DNA of 59,854 bases from an uncultured Spirochaetales bacterium (lineage in GTDB: Bacteria > Spirochaetota > Spirochaetia > Sphaerochaetales > Sphaerochaetaceae), in the NCBI GenBank assembly GCA_949300325.1, contig CASGDQ010000036.1:1-59854 (forward strand). The letters run 5' to 3'. The position numbers and the translations under genes were made by a program. The notes beneath the pieces were generated by a model. It had not been told where the DNA came from and did no database searches. It was given only the letters and a program-made list of their open reading frames with translations. Below are positions 17,356 through 26,207 of this stretch, piece after piece (position 1 is the stretch's first letter; the number at the start of each line of letters is the position of its first letter).

Positions 17356-17997
17356 ATGAGAATCCAGCCGTTTTCCTTGGGTACCGTCGGTACGAACTGC
17401 TATGTCTTATATGATTATGATGAGAACAAGGCGCTTTTAATCGATGCTCCGGACGGGATAGAAAGAGCCATTTCCTTTATAAGGTCAAATGGACTTTGCT
17501 TAGAAGCGGTCCTGCTTACCCATGGACATTTTGACCACGTGCTTGGATTAAAGGAAGTTAGAGCAGCTTTTCCTACCTGCAAAATCTTCATCGATAAGGA
17601 AGATAAGGACTATATCCTTGAAAAGGGGATATGGAACAAGCAGCTGCTTTCTCTTTGCTTTCCAGATCTGTTATATGATTTCGAGTCCGATCTTTCATCG
17701 CTTCCCGAAAACCTTTCATTTTATGAAGATTGCTGCTTCGGATTTGAGATAATGAGGACTCCCGGGCATACTCCCGGATCGGTGTGTCTTTATAGCAAGA
17801 CGGAGGATCTGCTGTTTTCAGGGGATACTCTCTTCATGTGCGGCTGGGGAAGAACGGATTTCCCATATGGAAATCAAAAGGAATTGATGCAGTCTTTGGA
17901 GATGCTCCTTCATAGGCTGGAAGGAAAAACTGATGTGCTTCCGGGGCATGGCCCCTCAACGACGATAAAAGCTGAGATATCAGCATTAGGCCTATAA
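17356..17997 (+). CDS. Metallo-beta-lactamase-fold hydrolase (glyoxalase II-like)
   Basis: 213 residues. The metal-binding motif T-H-G-H-F-D-H-V-L-G lies near residues 54-63; G-H-T-P-G-S-V near 138 and S-G-D-T-L-F near 155 complete the site, and a final G-H-G-P-S-T is near 195. Members cleave thioesters such as S-lactoylglutathione or similar conjugates. The short form without a glutathione-binding C-terminal domain suggests a different thiol or a general thioesterase role. It forms an operon with the DbpA-domain gene; the functional link is not evident. Confidence 0.88.
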   Translation: MRIQPFSLGTVGTNCYVLYDYDENKALLIDAPDGIERAISFIRSNGLCLEAVLLTHGHFDHVLGLKEVRAAFPTCKIFIDKEDKDYILEKGIWNKQLLSLCFPDLLYDFESDLSSLPENLSFYEDCCFGFEIMRTPGHTPGSVCLYSKTEDLLFSGDTLFMCGWGRTDFPYGNQKELMQSLEMLLHRLEGKTDVLPGHGPSTTIKAEISALGL

Positions 17998-18004
17998 AGA
18001 AACA

Positions 18005-18023
18005 GGGGATGCAGCGCATCCCC
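18005..18023. terminator. Hairpin between convergent genes
   Basis: GGGGATGC (18005-18012), loop AGC, GCATCCCC (18016-18023). T-rich sequence follows on both strands, so it can end transcripts from both sides. Confidence 0.65.
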
Positions 18024-18032
18024 ATATTATTC

Positions 18033-18386
18033 CTATCTTCCTAACCTTTCATTTTCTGTTTTGCAGTCTATACAAAGCACTGCGGAAGGAATGGCCCTCA
18101 GCCGGCCCTCCGGAATCTTTTTACCACATTGCAGGCAGAACCCATATTTCCCGTCGGCAATCCTTTTCAAAGCGCTCTCTATGGCCTTGAGCCTTTTTGC
18201 ATCCATGGCATTGAGCGCTTCCATCTTTCTGTAAGCAGCATCATCAGAAGCAAGATCGCTAGAATCCCGTCCGCTGGCGGAAAGCGCTTCCTGGCGGAAA
18301 TTATCCTCTTCCGAATTAAGCTTTTTCAGCAGTTCGTCTCTTTCAGCTAGAAGACGTTCCTGCATTTCCTGAGTGAATGCATCCAT
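18033..18386 (-). CDS. DksA/TraR-family zinc-finger protein
   Basis: 117 residues. A coiled-coil N-terminal half (about 5-75) with conserved acidic residues is followed by a C4 zinc finger, C-L-Q-C and C-I-D-C, near residues 86-110. It resembles DksA, which enters the RNA polymerase secondary channel and adjusts transcription with ppGpp. AGGGGGC precedes the ATG by about six bases. Confidence 0.88.
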   Translation of the reverse strand: MDAFTQEMQERLLAERDELLKKLNSEEDNFRQEALSASGRDSSDLASDDAAYRKMEALNAMDAKRLKAIESALKRIADGKYGFCLQCGKKIPEGRLRAIPSAVLCIDCKTENERLGR

Positions 18387-18482
18387 CTTTAGCCCCCTTC
18401 ATATATTATGAATGTAAAATACAATACAGCCCGGACGTGGTCAAGGAAAAATTGTAAATAATGGATAAAAAAATATTGCAGC

Positions 18483-18707
18483 TCAAAAATCATCTCTCTC
18501 ATCACGTTCATGTTTAAGAGCCTCCAAAAACCTTCTTGTGGTCTTGATCATGAACGTGAGAACGAATAAATAGACGATGAATACGATGAAGGCGGCCCAG
18601 CGGGGACCAGTATAGGCAAGAAGAAGAAAAATAAAACCCAGTGTCATGAAAACCGATAAAAAGGCCACAGAAACGGCTATTTTTCTTCCCCTATGCAGAT
18701 CTTTCAA
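18483..18707 (-). CDS. Small membrane protein, two helices
   Basis: 74 residues with two predicted transmembrane helices (about 11-30 and 35-53) and charged ends (R-G-R-K near the start, H-E-R-D-E-R-D-D near the end). No family recognised. Its start overlaps the stop of the ThrH-like gene by four bases, so it is translated from the same mRNA. Confidence 0.65.
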   Translation of the reverse strand: MKDLHRGRKIAVSVAFLSVFMTLGFIFLLLAYTGPRWAAFIVFIVYLFVLTFMIKTTRRFLEALKHERDERDDF

Positions 18708-19306
18708 GCGAAAGCCTCCCCTATTATCGAAATAAACTCCTCATACTCAGTGCAATGCGGAAGATCGGGGTTTTGTGCCAATATGTTTTCCGGAGCGCGG
18801 AAAAGGCAGCCATGGTCGGCCTTCCTTATCATGGCAAGATCGTTATAGCTGTCACCGGCGGAAAAGACATTCATGCCTATGCTCTGCAGGGCCTCAACAG
18901 CCTTCATCTTGCCGTTTTCCTGCCTCATCCTTATATCGGACAGCATGCCATTCTTATCGATCACAAGGCTGTTGCAGAATATGGTCGGCCAATCAAGCTG
19001 CTTCATGAGCGGAGATGCGAATTCAGAAAACGTATCGGAAAGTATTATCACCTGGTAGCGGCTTCTGAGATAGTCAAGGAAATCCTTGGCCCCATCAAGA
19101 GGCCTGATGTTGGAAATCACATCCTGGATATCTGAAAGCTTCAGGCCATGGCTGCGCAATATGTCCATCCGGAAATGCATCAGCTTATTATAATCAGGCT
19201 CATCACGGGTTGTGCGTTTAAGCTCCGCGATGCCGGTCTCATTGGAAAAAGCAATCCATATTTCGGGTACAAGGACCCCTTCAAGATCCAAACAGATAAC
19301 GTTCAT
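18704..19306 (-). CDS. thrH: ThrH-like HAD phosphatase
   Basis: 200 residues. HAD motif I is D-L-E-G-V-L (D6, E8), the variant typical of ThrH rather than SerB. Motif II is L-S-D-T-F and motif IV G-D-S-Y-N-D. The cap and the R-P-L-D-G-A segment match bacterial ThrH, a bifunctional phosphoserine phosphatase and phosphoserine:homoserine phosphotransferase. It is first in a two-gene unit with a small membrane protein and diverges from the DMT transporter gene with 29 bases between starts. Confidence 0.88.
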   Translation of the reverse strand: MNVICLDLEGVLVPEIWIAFSNETGIAELKRTTRDEPDYNKLMHFRMDILRSHGLKLSDIQDVISNIRPLDGAKDFLDYLRSRYQVIILSDTFSEFASPLMKQLDWPTIFCNSLVIDKNGMLSDIRMRQENGKMKAVEALQSIGMNVFSAGDSYNDLAMIRKADHGCLFRAPENILAQNPDLPHCTEYEEFISIIGEAFA

Positions 19307-19335
19307 GCCAAGATTATAGCAAAACCGATTAAGCT

Positions 19336-20283
19336 ATGGAACAAGAAGAAAAGGCAGCCTATAATAAAAATCCAATGAAAAAACTGCTTCCCTACCTGAT
19401 CGCATTCATCACCGGCGGCGTAATCTCGATCATGGTGATATTCAATACGGAATTCGGACGCCTCACTTCAAGTGAAGTATCTCTTACGATCAACCAGATT
19501 ACAGGAATCGTGACTCTCACCCTGATAATGCTGTGCTTTCCTAAAAGCGGACTTGTCAATCCCAAAATAAAAAAGGCTCCCTGGTATCTCTTCTTCGGAG
19601 GGCTTTTCGGAGTCCTGATCATCAGCGCTAATTACATAGGTGTTACGAAAACCGGAGCGACAATAGCCATGGCAGGTGCGGTGTTCGGACAGAGCCTCAC
19701 AGGCCTGGTGATGGATCTGACAGGGCTGATGGGAGTGAAAAAGCAGCAGATAGGAATACGAAGATGGATCGGGCTTGCAATCTGCCTGATCGGAATAGCG
19801 ATCATGTTCGTCAAAGGAGGGTCTGCCAATCCCTTATACATACTTCCAAGCATAGGAGCCGGAATCCTTACTATGATCCAGATGGTCTACAACAGCAGGC
19901 TGTCCTCATACAAGGGGCCCTTCAGGGCCGCCAGGGTTAATGTGATATCCGGGCTTTTTGGAGCTCTGGCATACTCCTTCATTTTTTATCCAGAAACAAC
20001 CATAGAGGGATTCAGCAGGCTTTCCAGCGTCCCATTTTTTCTGATGGTCGCAGGAGGCCTTACAGCCTGCATAGTCGTAGTTAATACAAATATCGTGATC
20101 CCCAAGATACCGGCAGTCTATTCGGCACTGCTCCTTTCCTCTGGACAGATAACAGTTGCAGTATTTCTTGATCTGATGCTTTATTCGATATTCACTCCTG
20201 CCCTGCTTGCCGGCGCTGCGGTAATAATCATCGGAATAGCGGCAGGAATGGAAAGGACTCAGTCTATCGGATCCTCATCCTGA
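19336..20283 (+). CDS. DMT-family transporter (DUF606/YdcZ type)
   Basis: 315 residues with about ten hydrophobic helices arranged as two tandem halves of about 140 residues, each starting with a glycine-rich helix (I-A-F-I-T-G-G-V-I-S; I-L-P-S-I-G-A-G-I-L). This is the doubled form of the DUF606 family in the drug/metabolite superfamily; substrate unknown. No ribosome site is visible. TATAGC (19315-19320) is 15 nt from the ATG. An internal ATG at 19375 (M-K-K-L-L-P-Y) is an alternative start. The 3' end overlaps the AI-2E-family gene by 25 bases. Confidence 0.8.
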   Translation: MEQEEKAAYNKNPMKKLLPYLIAFITGGVISIMVIFNTEFGRLTSSEVSLTINQITGIVTLTLIMLCFPKSGLVNPKIKKAPWYLFFGGLFGVLIISANYIGVTKTGATIAMAGAVFGQSLTGLVMDLTGLMGVKKQQIGIRRWIGLAICLIGIAIMFVKGGSANPLYILPSIGAGILTMIQMVYNSRLSSYKGPFRAARVNVISGLFGALAYSFIFYPETTIEGFSRLSSVPFFLMVAGGLTACIVVVNTNIVIPKIPAVYSALLLSSGQITVAVFLDLMLYSIFTPALLAGAAVIIIGIAAGMERTQSIGSSS

Positions 20284-21467
20284 TCAAAAGATCCGGGGTT
20301 GGGTCCGACAGGCATCTCGACATCAAAATTGGGCAGCTCCGCATTCAGCTTCTCGATCTTCTTCTTTCTCCTGCCCGATTTTTTGTTTTCATTATTATAA
20401 TCCTTCTTTAAGAACTTGCCTGTGGAAAGGAATATCGCAACCCCCTTGAGGCTCGGGATGTTCGCACACACAATCTGAAGCATTGAAGTCAGAGGGACTG
20501 CCAAGAACATCCCGACAAGGCCCCAAATATATCCCCAGATCGCAAGGGAAAGAAGTATCACCAGAGGAGATATGTTGAGCTGCACGCCCTGAAGCCTCGG
20601 GTCGATGATGTTTCCCACAACCATCTCGATGCTTATCATCAAAAAGGCTATGTAGATTATAGTGCCCCAGCTTCCCATAAACTGTATTATCGCCATCAAT
20701 ATGGTTCCTGCGGTGACGATTATGCTTCCGATGGTAGGTATGAAATTGAGCACGAAGGCCAAAACACCCCAGACAAGCGCAAAATCAAGGCCGGTGAGCA
20801 ATGCCACAAGATAAAACAGCACACCGGTCACAAGGGAGATGACCGTCTTTAAAAACACATATTTTGAAACCTGGCGGTTCATCTTCATTCCAAGCTTGCT
20901 GAACTTCTGCCCTCTTTCCCTCGGAAGGATCGCCATGACCTTCGGCATGAACGACTGCCTCTCAAAAAGGAGGAACAGCAGATAGACAAACACCATCATT
21001 GCATCGGAAAGGATACCTAAAAACTTGCCGAAGAACGATGTGAGATAACCCTTTACGACTCCGCTCCAATCTATGTTCAGGGAATTGAGAAGAGAGAAAT
21101 CTCCCGGATCCTCATCGAACAGCCCTGCAAGATGCTGGCTTATCATCACATCAAGCCTATTGAGCCTTGCAACATAGAAGTCGAACTTTGAAATCAGCAT
21201 ATTGACCATCTGGAAGACTATATAGACGATCAATAAAAAAAGTATCAAAACCAGCCCCATCGCGGCGATTATGGACAAAACATCCGGAACCTTGAGCTTG
21301 TCCAAACGATTCAAAAACGGGTTCATCATTATGAAAATGAAAATCGCAATCGCAAAAGGGAGGATGAAATCCTTTCCTGTTTTCAGTAAGAAAGCAGCGA
21401 CGATAACGGCCATGAAAGCCAAAATCCCCCTTATCTGCTTTATGTAGCCGGTCTCCATTTTGTCCAT
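20259..21467 (-). CDS. AI-2E-family (PerM/TqsA-like) transporter
   Basis: About 402 residues with eight hydrophobic helices and the PerM/YdiK family pattern: P-F-A-I-A-I-F-I near the N-terminus, a long cytoplasmic loop, N-F-I-P-T-I-G-S near 245-255, V-V-G-N-I-I-D-P-R-L-Q-G and P-L-V-I-L-L-S-L-A-I-W-G. A charged basic C-terminal tail is followed by acidic residues. Family members export small molecules such as autoinducer-2 or act as Na+/H+ antiporters; which one cannot be told. The start at 21467 is favoured over 21503 because a -35/-10 pair ends 7 nt before it. Confidence 0.85.
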   Translation of the reverse strand: MDKMETGYIKQIRGILAFMAVIVAAFLLKTGKDFILPFAIAIFIFIMMNPFLNRLDKLKVPDVLSIIAAMGLVLILFLLIVYIVFQMVNMLISKFDFYVARLNRLDVMISQHLAGLFDEDPGDFSLLNSLNIDWSGVVKGYLTSFFGKFLGILSDAMMVFVYLLFLLFERQSFMPKVMAILPRERGQKFSKLGMKMNRQVSKYVFLKTVISLVTGVLFYLVALLTGLDFALVWGVLAFVLNFIPTIGSIIVTAGTILMAIIQFMGSWGTIIYIAFLMISIEMVVGNIIDPRLQGVQLNISPLVILLSLAIWGYIWGLVGMFLAVPLTSMLQIVCANIPSLKGVAIFLSTGKFLKKDYNNENKKSGRRKKKIEKLNAELPNFDVEMPVGPNPGSFDQDEDPID

Positions 21468-21474
21468 AACTTGA

Positions 21475-21509
21475 ATTTTACTGTCTATGGATAAAAAAAA
21501 CAATATAAT
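21475..21509. promoter_or_regulatory. Back-to-back promoters of AI-2E transporter and trmJ-like operon
   Basis: Minus strand: TTGTTT (21498-21503), 17 bases, TAAAAT (21475-21480), 7 nt to the ATG at 21467. Plus strand: TATAAT (21504-21509) directly abuts that -35 and lies 5 nt from ATG 21515. The two polymerases would compete. Confidence 0.55.
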
Positions 21510-21514
21510 CTAAT

Positions 21515-22276
21515 ATGTGTCACATGGATAAAAACTATTTGGACAGGATAAGGATAGTGCTTGTGGAAACGCAGGATGGAGCCAACATCGGCAGCGTCTG
21601 CAGAGCCATGAAAACCATGGGCCTGACACATCTTGTCCTTGTTACGGATAAGCAATATGACGAGAACAGGGTCAGGACGCTAGCCCTGCATGCTTCCGAT
21701 CTCTGGGAGAACCGCGAGGAATTCAAGACCATAGACGAAGCGGTTTCAAACAGCATCCTTGTCGTAGGGGCGACAAGAAGACGCGGCAAGTTCCGCAAGA
21801 TGAGCGCCTACAGCCCCGAGCAGCTGGCACAAAAGCTTTCAGAGCTTCCGGAGGGAACGGTCTCTATACTCTTTGGAAGGGAAGCCGACGGGCTTAGGGA
21901 TGCTGAGGTGGCAAAATGCTCATCAATCGTAACAATCCCCACCAGCCCGCTGTTTCCATCATTGAATCTTTCCCAGGCTGTGCAGATAATAGCCTATGAG
22001 CTTTTTCTGGCTTCAAGCCCATACAAGGCAGGCATGACCGCAGTAAGCCATGAACGTATTTTGAATGCGGTATCCGGAATGTCGGAGCACCTGGAGAACA
22101 TCGGATACTTCAAATGGGATGAAGAGAAGAAATGGACAACACAGTTCTTGTGCGACATATGCGAAAGGTCGGGCATGAGCGAGAGCGAGATGCAGAGATT
22201 TGAGAAGATCTTTGCAAAAGTGGACAAAATCAAAATACATAAGGATAAAACGCAGGAAGGAGAAGACAATGGCTGA
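21515..22276 (+). CDS. TrmJ-like SpoU RNA methyltransferase
   Basis: 253 residues. The SPOUT fold is indicated by I-V-L-V-E-T-Q-D-G-A-N-I-G-S-V-C-R-A-M near residues 14-32, F-G-R-E-A-D-G-L near 120 and I-P-T-S-P-L-F-P-S-L-N-L-S-Q-A near 137, which form the knot that binds SAM. It should methylate a ribose 2'-OH; TrmJ acts on tRNA position 32. The C-terminal 90 residues are helical. ATG 21524 is an alternative start; neither has a ribosome site. First gene of the three-gene run to 24193; overlaps glpQ by eight bases. Confidence 0.88.
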   Translation: MCHMDKNYLDRIRIVLVETQDGANIGSVCRAMKTMGLTHLVLVTDKQYDENRVRTLALHASDLWENREEFKTIDEAVSNSILVVGATRRRGKFRKMSAYSPEQLAQKLSELPEGTVSILFGREADGLRDAEVAKCSSIVTIPTSPLFPSLNLSQAVQIIAYELFLASSPYKAGMTAVSHERILNAVSGMSEHLENIGYFKWDEEKKWTTQFLCDICERSGMSESEMQRFEKIFAKVDKIKIHKDKTQEGEDNG

Positions 22277-23072
22277 TGAATCCTTTTTGAATCCTATGCC
22301 GCGGGTCATCGCGCACCGCGGGGACAGCAAGCACTATCCGGAGAACACCTTGGAGGCTTTTTGTTCTGCTGTGGCCATGGGAATAGATGTAGTTGAAACC
22401 GATGTGCATCTTTCAAAGGACGGTGTTCTGGTGATCTGGCATGATCCGACGCTGGAAAGGAATACAAACGGAAAAGGTACTGTCGAGAGCCATACTCTTG
22501 AGGAGCTGAAGGCCTTGGACGCAGGATACACGTTCACAAAAGATGGCGGAAAGACCTACCCCTTCAGAGCAAAGGGCGTCAGGATGTGCACATTGGAAGA
22601 GGCCTTAACAGAATGTCCGAAGCAAAGATTCAATGTGGACCTGAAAAGCAAAAACACAAAAATCGTAGATGAGTTCATACGGGTTGTACGAAAGCATGGC
22701 GCCCAGAACCGGGTTGTCGGGGCATCCTTCCATCTTAAGAACCTGAAGCTTCTGCGCAAAAAGGCCCCCGAGATACTCACCAGCATAACAACGGCAGAGG
22801 TTGTAAATCTGCTTTTGAGGCAGAAGCTGCACATGCTTCCAAAAGCATTTTCAAGGAAGATAATATTCCAGGTGCCCATCAGGCAGGCTGGAATCAATGT
22901 GATAACCCCGGCTTTCGTAAAAGACATGAAAAAACGCGGGGCGGTTGTGATGGTATGGACGATAAACGATGAGAAGACAATGCGCTATCTTTTCTCAATC
23001 GGTGTCGACTCGGTGATGACAGACGATCCCGCACTTGTCATAAAAGTGGCAGAGGATATGAATATACGCTAA
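22269..23072 (+). CDS. glpQ: Glycerophosphodiester phosphodiesterase
   Basis: 267 residues from the start with GGAAGGAG upstream. The GDPD signature is clear: I-A-H-R-G-D and P-E-N-T-L-E-A-F (catalytic His and metal ligand), then E-T-D-V-H-L-S-K-D-G and W-H-D (second His). No signal peptide, so it is cytoplasmic (UgpQ-like). It hydrolyses glycerophosphodiesters to glycerol-3-phosphate and an alcohol. Middle gene of the trmJ-glpQ-DUF362 run; the ATG lies inside the previous gene. Confidence 0.93.
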   Translation: MADESFLNPMPRVIAHRGDSKHYPENTLEAFCSAVAMGIDVVETDVHLSKDGVLVIWHDPTLERNTNGKGTVESHTLEELKALDAGYTFTKDGGKTYPFRAKGVRMCTLEEALTECPKQRFNVDLKSKNTKIVDEFIRVVRKHGAQNRVVGASFHLKNLKLLRKKAPEILTSITTAEVVNLLLRQKLHMLPKAFSRKIIFQVPIRQAGINVITPAFVKDMKKRGAVVMVWTINDEKTMRYLFSIGVDSVMTDDPALVIKVAEDMNIR

Positions 23073-23083
23073 GAGGGAGAAAT

Positions 23084-24193
23084 ATGGAAAGCGAAGTATA
23101 TTATTCTGACTTGAGAACAGGATTCAACAACAGTCTTTTGGACAAGCTCAAAAGGCTCATGAAGAGAGCCGGAATCGAGAATATCGATTTCAAGGATAAA
23201 TTCGTTGCGGTCAAAATCCATTTTGGAGAACCAGGCAACCTTGCATTCCTGCGCCCGAACTGGGCAAAGGTTGTATGCGATGAGATAAAAGAACTTGGAG
23301 GAAAACCATTTCTGACAGATTGCAACACCCTTTATGTCGGAGGAAGGAAGAATGCGCTCGACCACATGGATGCAGCTTATACCAACGGGTTCACTCCGCT
23401 GTCCACTGGAGTTCATGTCTTAATTGCAGACGGGCTTAAAGGCACTGATGAAGAGGAAGTGCCTGTTGAAGGCGGCAGATATGTTAAGAAAGCCAAAATC
23501 GGCAGAGCTGTGATGGATGCCGATGTTTTCATTTCCCTTACCCATTTCAAGGGGCACGAGTCTACCGGCTTTGGAGGAGCATTGAAAAATATCGGCATGG
23601 GATGCGGCAGCAGAGCCGGAAAGATGGAGATGCATACCATGGGCAAGCCTGTGGTAAGAAAAGACCTTTGCATAGGCTGCCACAGATGTGAAAAGATATG
23701 CGCTCACGGCGCTCCCGTTTTCGATGCTTCAGGCAAATGCCATATCGACGAAAGCAAATGCGTCGGATGCGGAAGATGCATCGGCGTATGTCCGAAAGAT
23801 GCGATAGAACCCACAAATTACAACAGCAACGAGGAACTCAACTACCGCATGATGGAATATGCCAAGGCCGTGGTATGGAACCGCCCTACCTTCCACATTT
23901 CGATTGCAGTGGATATTTCTCCGAATTGCGACTGCCATAATGAGAACGATATGCCAATAGTTCCAAACATCGGCATGTTCGCCTCATTCGATCCAGTCGC
24001 GCTCGATCAGGCATGCGCGGATATGGTGAACAGACAGCAGGTGAATGCAGACTCCGCGCTCTCGGAGGCAAAAGAGCATACCGGCGATCATTTCAGGGAC
24101 ATACACCCGGATACAAACTGGAAGCAAGGACTTGAATATGCTGAAAAAATCGGGCTTGGAAGCAGACGCTATAAGCTCATAAAAGTGAACTGA
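23084..24193 (+). CDS. DUF362 iron-sulfur protein with two 4Fe-4S motifs
   Basis: 369 residues. The N-terminal DUF362 domain (about 1-195) includes T-H-F-K-G-H-E-S-T-G-F-G-G-A-L-K-N-I-G-M-G. A bacterial ferredoxin domain follows near 196-240 with C-I-G-C-H-R-C-E-K-I-C and C-V-G-C-G-R-C-I-G-V-C-P. The C-terminus returns to DUF362 with D-P-V-A-L-D-Q-A-C. The precise reaction is not established; an electron-transfer role is likely. GAGGGAGA precedes the ATG. Eleven bases separate it from glpQ and a terminator follows. Confidence 0.88.
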   Translation: MESEVYYSDLRTGFNNSLLDKLKRLMKRAGIENIDFKDKFVAVKIHFGEPGNLAFLRPNWAKVVCDEIKELGGKPFLTDCNTLYVGGRKNALDHMDAAYTNGFTPLSTGVHVLIADGLKGTDEEEVPVEGGRYVKKAKIGRAVMDADVFISLTHFKGHESTGFGGALKNIGMGCGSRAGKMEMHTMGKPVVRKDLCIGCHRCEKICAHGAPVFDASGKCHIDESKCVGCGRCIGVCPKDAIEPTNYNSNEELNYRMMEYAKAVVWNRPTFHISIAVDISPNCDCHNENDMPIVPNIGMFASFDPVALDQACADMVNRQQVNADSALSEAKEHTGDHFRDIHPDTNWKQGLEYAEKIGLGSRRYKLIKVN

Positions 24194-24207
24194 TACCTTA
24201 TCTCACA

Positions 24208-24237
24208 GGCTGGGACAAAATCCCGGCCTATTTTTTT
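24208..24237 (+). terminator. Intrinsic terminator of trmJ-glpQ-DUF362 operon
   Basis: GGCTGGGA (24209-24216), loop CAAAA, TCCCGGCC (24221-24228) with an offset pairing, then T7. Confidence 0.8.
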
Positions 24238-24353
24238 GCACACACGTTGTACATAATCCACACAGGAAACCGATTATTCGACATCACAACTATTTGTTTC
24301 GTCCCTACCATCCACACTGAAAGGTATGAAATTCTAGGTATGGAGAAACAAAA

Positions 24354-25154
24354 ATGAAAAGCAAAAAACTTGCAGCAGCAGCAATCGTCACACTTCTTAC
24401 AGTGCCCAGCGTATTTGCTACTGTCTATGGAACGGAAAACGTATCGATTTGGAACAAGGCAGACGAGATCGCTGATAACAGCGTATCCTACGTGGCAACT
24501 TCAAGGGATATCACCCTTGAAAGTCTCGATGAAGCAGGCAACGTCATTAAAACGGATGTGGCATCAATAAGCGCAACCCCTGCAAACTATGGCTCAAGAA
24601 TCTTGAGAACCATAGCAGGAGAAAGCGATGCAGTGGCGTTTACGGACAACTTCTATGACGGAAGCATCATCACCCCGTTCAACGACGATCTTTATGACCT
24701 GGATGCAACATATCTCAGAGATGAGGTTGTTAATGGAACAGATACAAAGGTCTACGAGGTCTCGATCGCACTTGATAAGAATCTCTTCTTCTTCAGCGAT
24801 CCGTACAAGGAAAGCGGAGATATCATCGGATATGATTTCGATGAAGATGAGACGAACGACGATTTAGTCGTAACCCTTTGGCTCGATGCTTCCACCGGTG
24901 CCCTTGTCAAACAGGAAAACAACTATACCTACAATGTCGGAATCAGCAGCAGCAAGGTCAATTTCAAACAGACTGTCCTGTACAGCTCTTTTGAAACCAA
25001 AGACGGACTGGTATCGCTTCCTGTTTCAATCACAACCAGCGGCATAGTCGACGAGAGCACAAAAGCCCCATCGATTTACAACAGGGTAAGCTTCCTCATC
25101 ACCGATCTGCTTGACGGTTATGTGGATACAGAAAACTACAAGCACGGATTCTAA
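24354..25154 (+). CDS. Secreted protein of unknown function
   Basis: 266 residues. A clear signal peptide occupies residues 1-25 (M-K-S-K-K-L, then A-A-A-I-V-T-L-L-T-V-P-S-V-F-A). The mature protein is acidic and beta-rich with repeated Asp/Glu and Tyr, including Y-D-F-D-E-D-E-T-N-D-D near 162-172, and no catalytic motif that I recognise. It probably resides in the periplasm or on the outer membrane. It is transcribed alone, between a terminator upstream and a strong one downstream. GGAG lies 9 nt before the ATG. Confidence 0.75.
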   Translation: MKSKKLAAAAIVTLLTVPSVFATVYGTENVSIWNKADEIADNSVSYVATSRDITLESLDEAGNVIKTDVASISATPANYGSRILRTIAGESDAVAFTDNFYDGSIITPFNDDLYDLDATYLRDEVVNGTDTKVYEVSIALDKNLFFFSDPYKESGDIIGYDFDEDETNDDLVVTLWLDASTGALVKQENNYTYNVGISSSKVNFKQTVLYSSFETKDGLVSLPVSITTSGIVDESTKAPSIYNRVSFLITDLLDGYVDTENYKHGF

Positions 25155-25172
25155 TACAATCTGACAAAAAAG

Positions 25173-25227
25173 GCGCCCCTTTTTACAAATATGCAGCTGC
25201 ATAAAAGTTAAAGGGGCGCTTCTTTTT
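25173..25227 (+). terminator. Strong terminator after secreted-protein gene
   Basis: A 10-base stem GCGCCCCTTT (25173-25182) pairs with AAAGGGGCGC (25210-25219). The long loop contains a second perfect palindrome, ATGCAGCTGCAT (25191-25202). TTCTTTTT follows. Confidence 0.8.
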
Positions 25228-25253
25228 GCCGAATCATTTCAGATGCAACAGGC

Positions 25254-25279
25254 AAAAAAAGAGGCGGAAAACCGCCTCT
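25254..25279 (-). terminator. Intrinsic terminator of nagB
   Basis: On the minus strand GAGGCGG, loop TTTT, CCGCCTC (stems at 25272-25278 and 25261-25267), followed by T7 (25254-25260). It lies 20 bases past the nagB stop. Confidence 0.85.
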
Positions 25280-25298
25280 CTGGGAAAGTAAAAAAGAA

Positions 25299-26108
25299 TC
25301 AGCAGATCGACATCGGATCGATATGCGACTGCTCAATATCCTTGAAATACTTATATGTATCGACCTTGAGCTCTCCGCAAGCAGGCTCGTCACATACGAT
25401 GATTGCAGCCCTGTGCATCTGCAAAGCGGAGCATGTCCACATCTGCGATACCCCGCCTTCCACAGTCGCGGCAAGCGCACGTGCCTTATTATGCCCGTTT
25501 ACAAGAACAAGGACTTCCTTGCTGTCTGTTACAGTCTGGACGCCTACAGTAAGCGCTGTGCTTGGAACCTTGGATACATCGTTGTCGAAGAACCTCGAAT
25601 TCATGACCTTAGTATCATATGTGAGGCTCTTTTCCCTTGTCCTCGAGCAGAGGGAAGAAAATGGCTCATTGAAAGCGATATGGCCGTCCGCACCGATTCC
25701 GCCCATAAACAGATCTATGCCTCCATAGCTCTTGATCTTCTCCTCATAGCGGGCGCACTCAGCCTTCAGATCGGGGGCATTCCCGTTAAGGATATTGATG
25801 TTCTCTGCAGGAATATCTATATGATTAAAGAAATTCTCGTGCATGAATGTCCAATAGCTCTGAGGATGATCCTTGGGCAAGCCCACATATTCATCCATAT
25901 TGAAAGTCACGACGTTCTTAAAAGAGATGAACCCGTTCTTATTCATCCTTACCAGCTCCCGGTAGGTTCCGATCGGAGAGGACCCTGTTGGAAGCCCGAG
26001 AATGAAAGGACGATCGCTTGTCCTGTTATGCTCCTTTATCCGGGAAGCGATATACCTTGCAGCCCAAAGTGAAAGCTGTTCGTAATCCGGTTCGATAATG
26101 ACGCGCAT
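25299..26108 (-). CDS. nagB: Glucosamine-6-phosphate deaminase
   Basis: 269 residues. It has the NagB signatures: L-G-L-P-T-G-S-S-P near 38-46, the catalytic D-E-Y-V-G-L near 72, [15 protein letters not shown] near 136-150, and G-H-N-K-A near 205. It converts glucosamine-6-phosphate to fructose-6-phosphate and ammonia, so the cell can use amino sugars. The start at 26108 has GGAGGAG upstream; an in-frame ATG four codons earlier would lie on top of that site. nagA is not adjacent. Confidence 0.96.
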   Translation of the reverse strand: MRVIIEPDYEQLSLWAARYIASRIKEHNRTSDRPFILGLPTGSSPIGTYRELVRMNKNGFISFKNVVTFNMDEYVGLPKDHPQSYWTFMHENFFNHIDIPAENINILNGNAPDLKAECARYEEKIKSYGGIDLFMGGIGADGHIAFNEPFSSLCSRTREKSLTYDTKVMNSRFFDNDVSKVPSTALTVGVQTVTDSKEVLVLVNGHNKARALAATVEGGVSQMWTCSALQMHRAAIIVCDEPACGELKVDTYKYFKDIEQSHIDPMSIC

Positions 26109-26207
26109 AAACTCCTCCAAATGCTTTATTTTTCAATTGTCCTTTTCCAGTTTACTTTCTTTTTCACATTATTGCAAACAAACTCTGAAAGACGCTCTTA
26201 ATCACTC

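Noticed and set aside
25191..25202. Perfect 12-base palindrome ATGCAGCTGCAT as an operator
   Set aside because: It lies in the loop of a transcription terminator between genes, so it more likely stabilises that structure.
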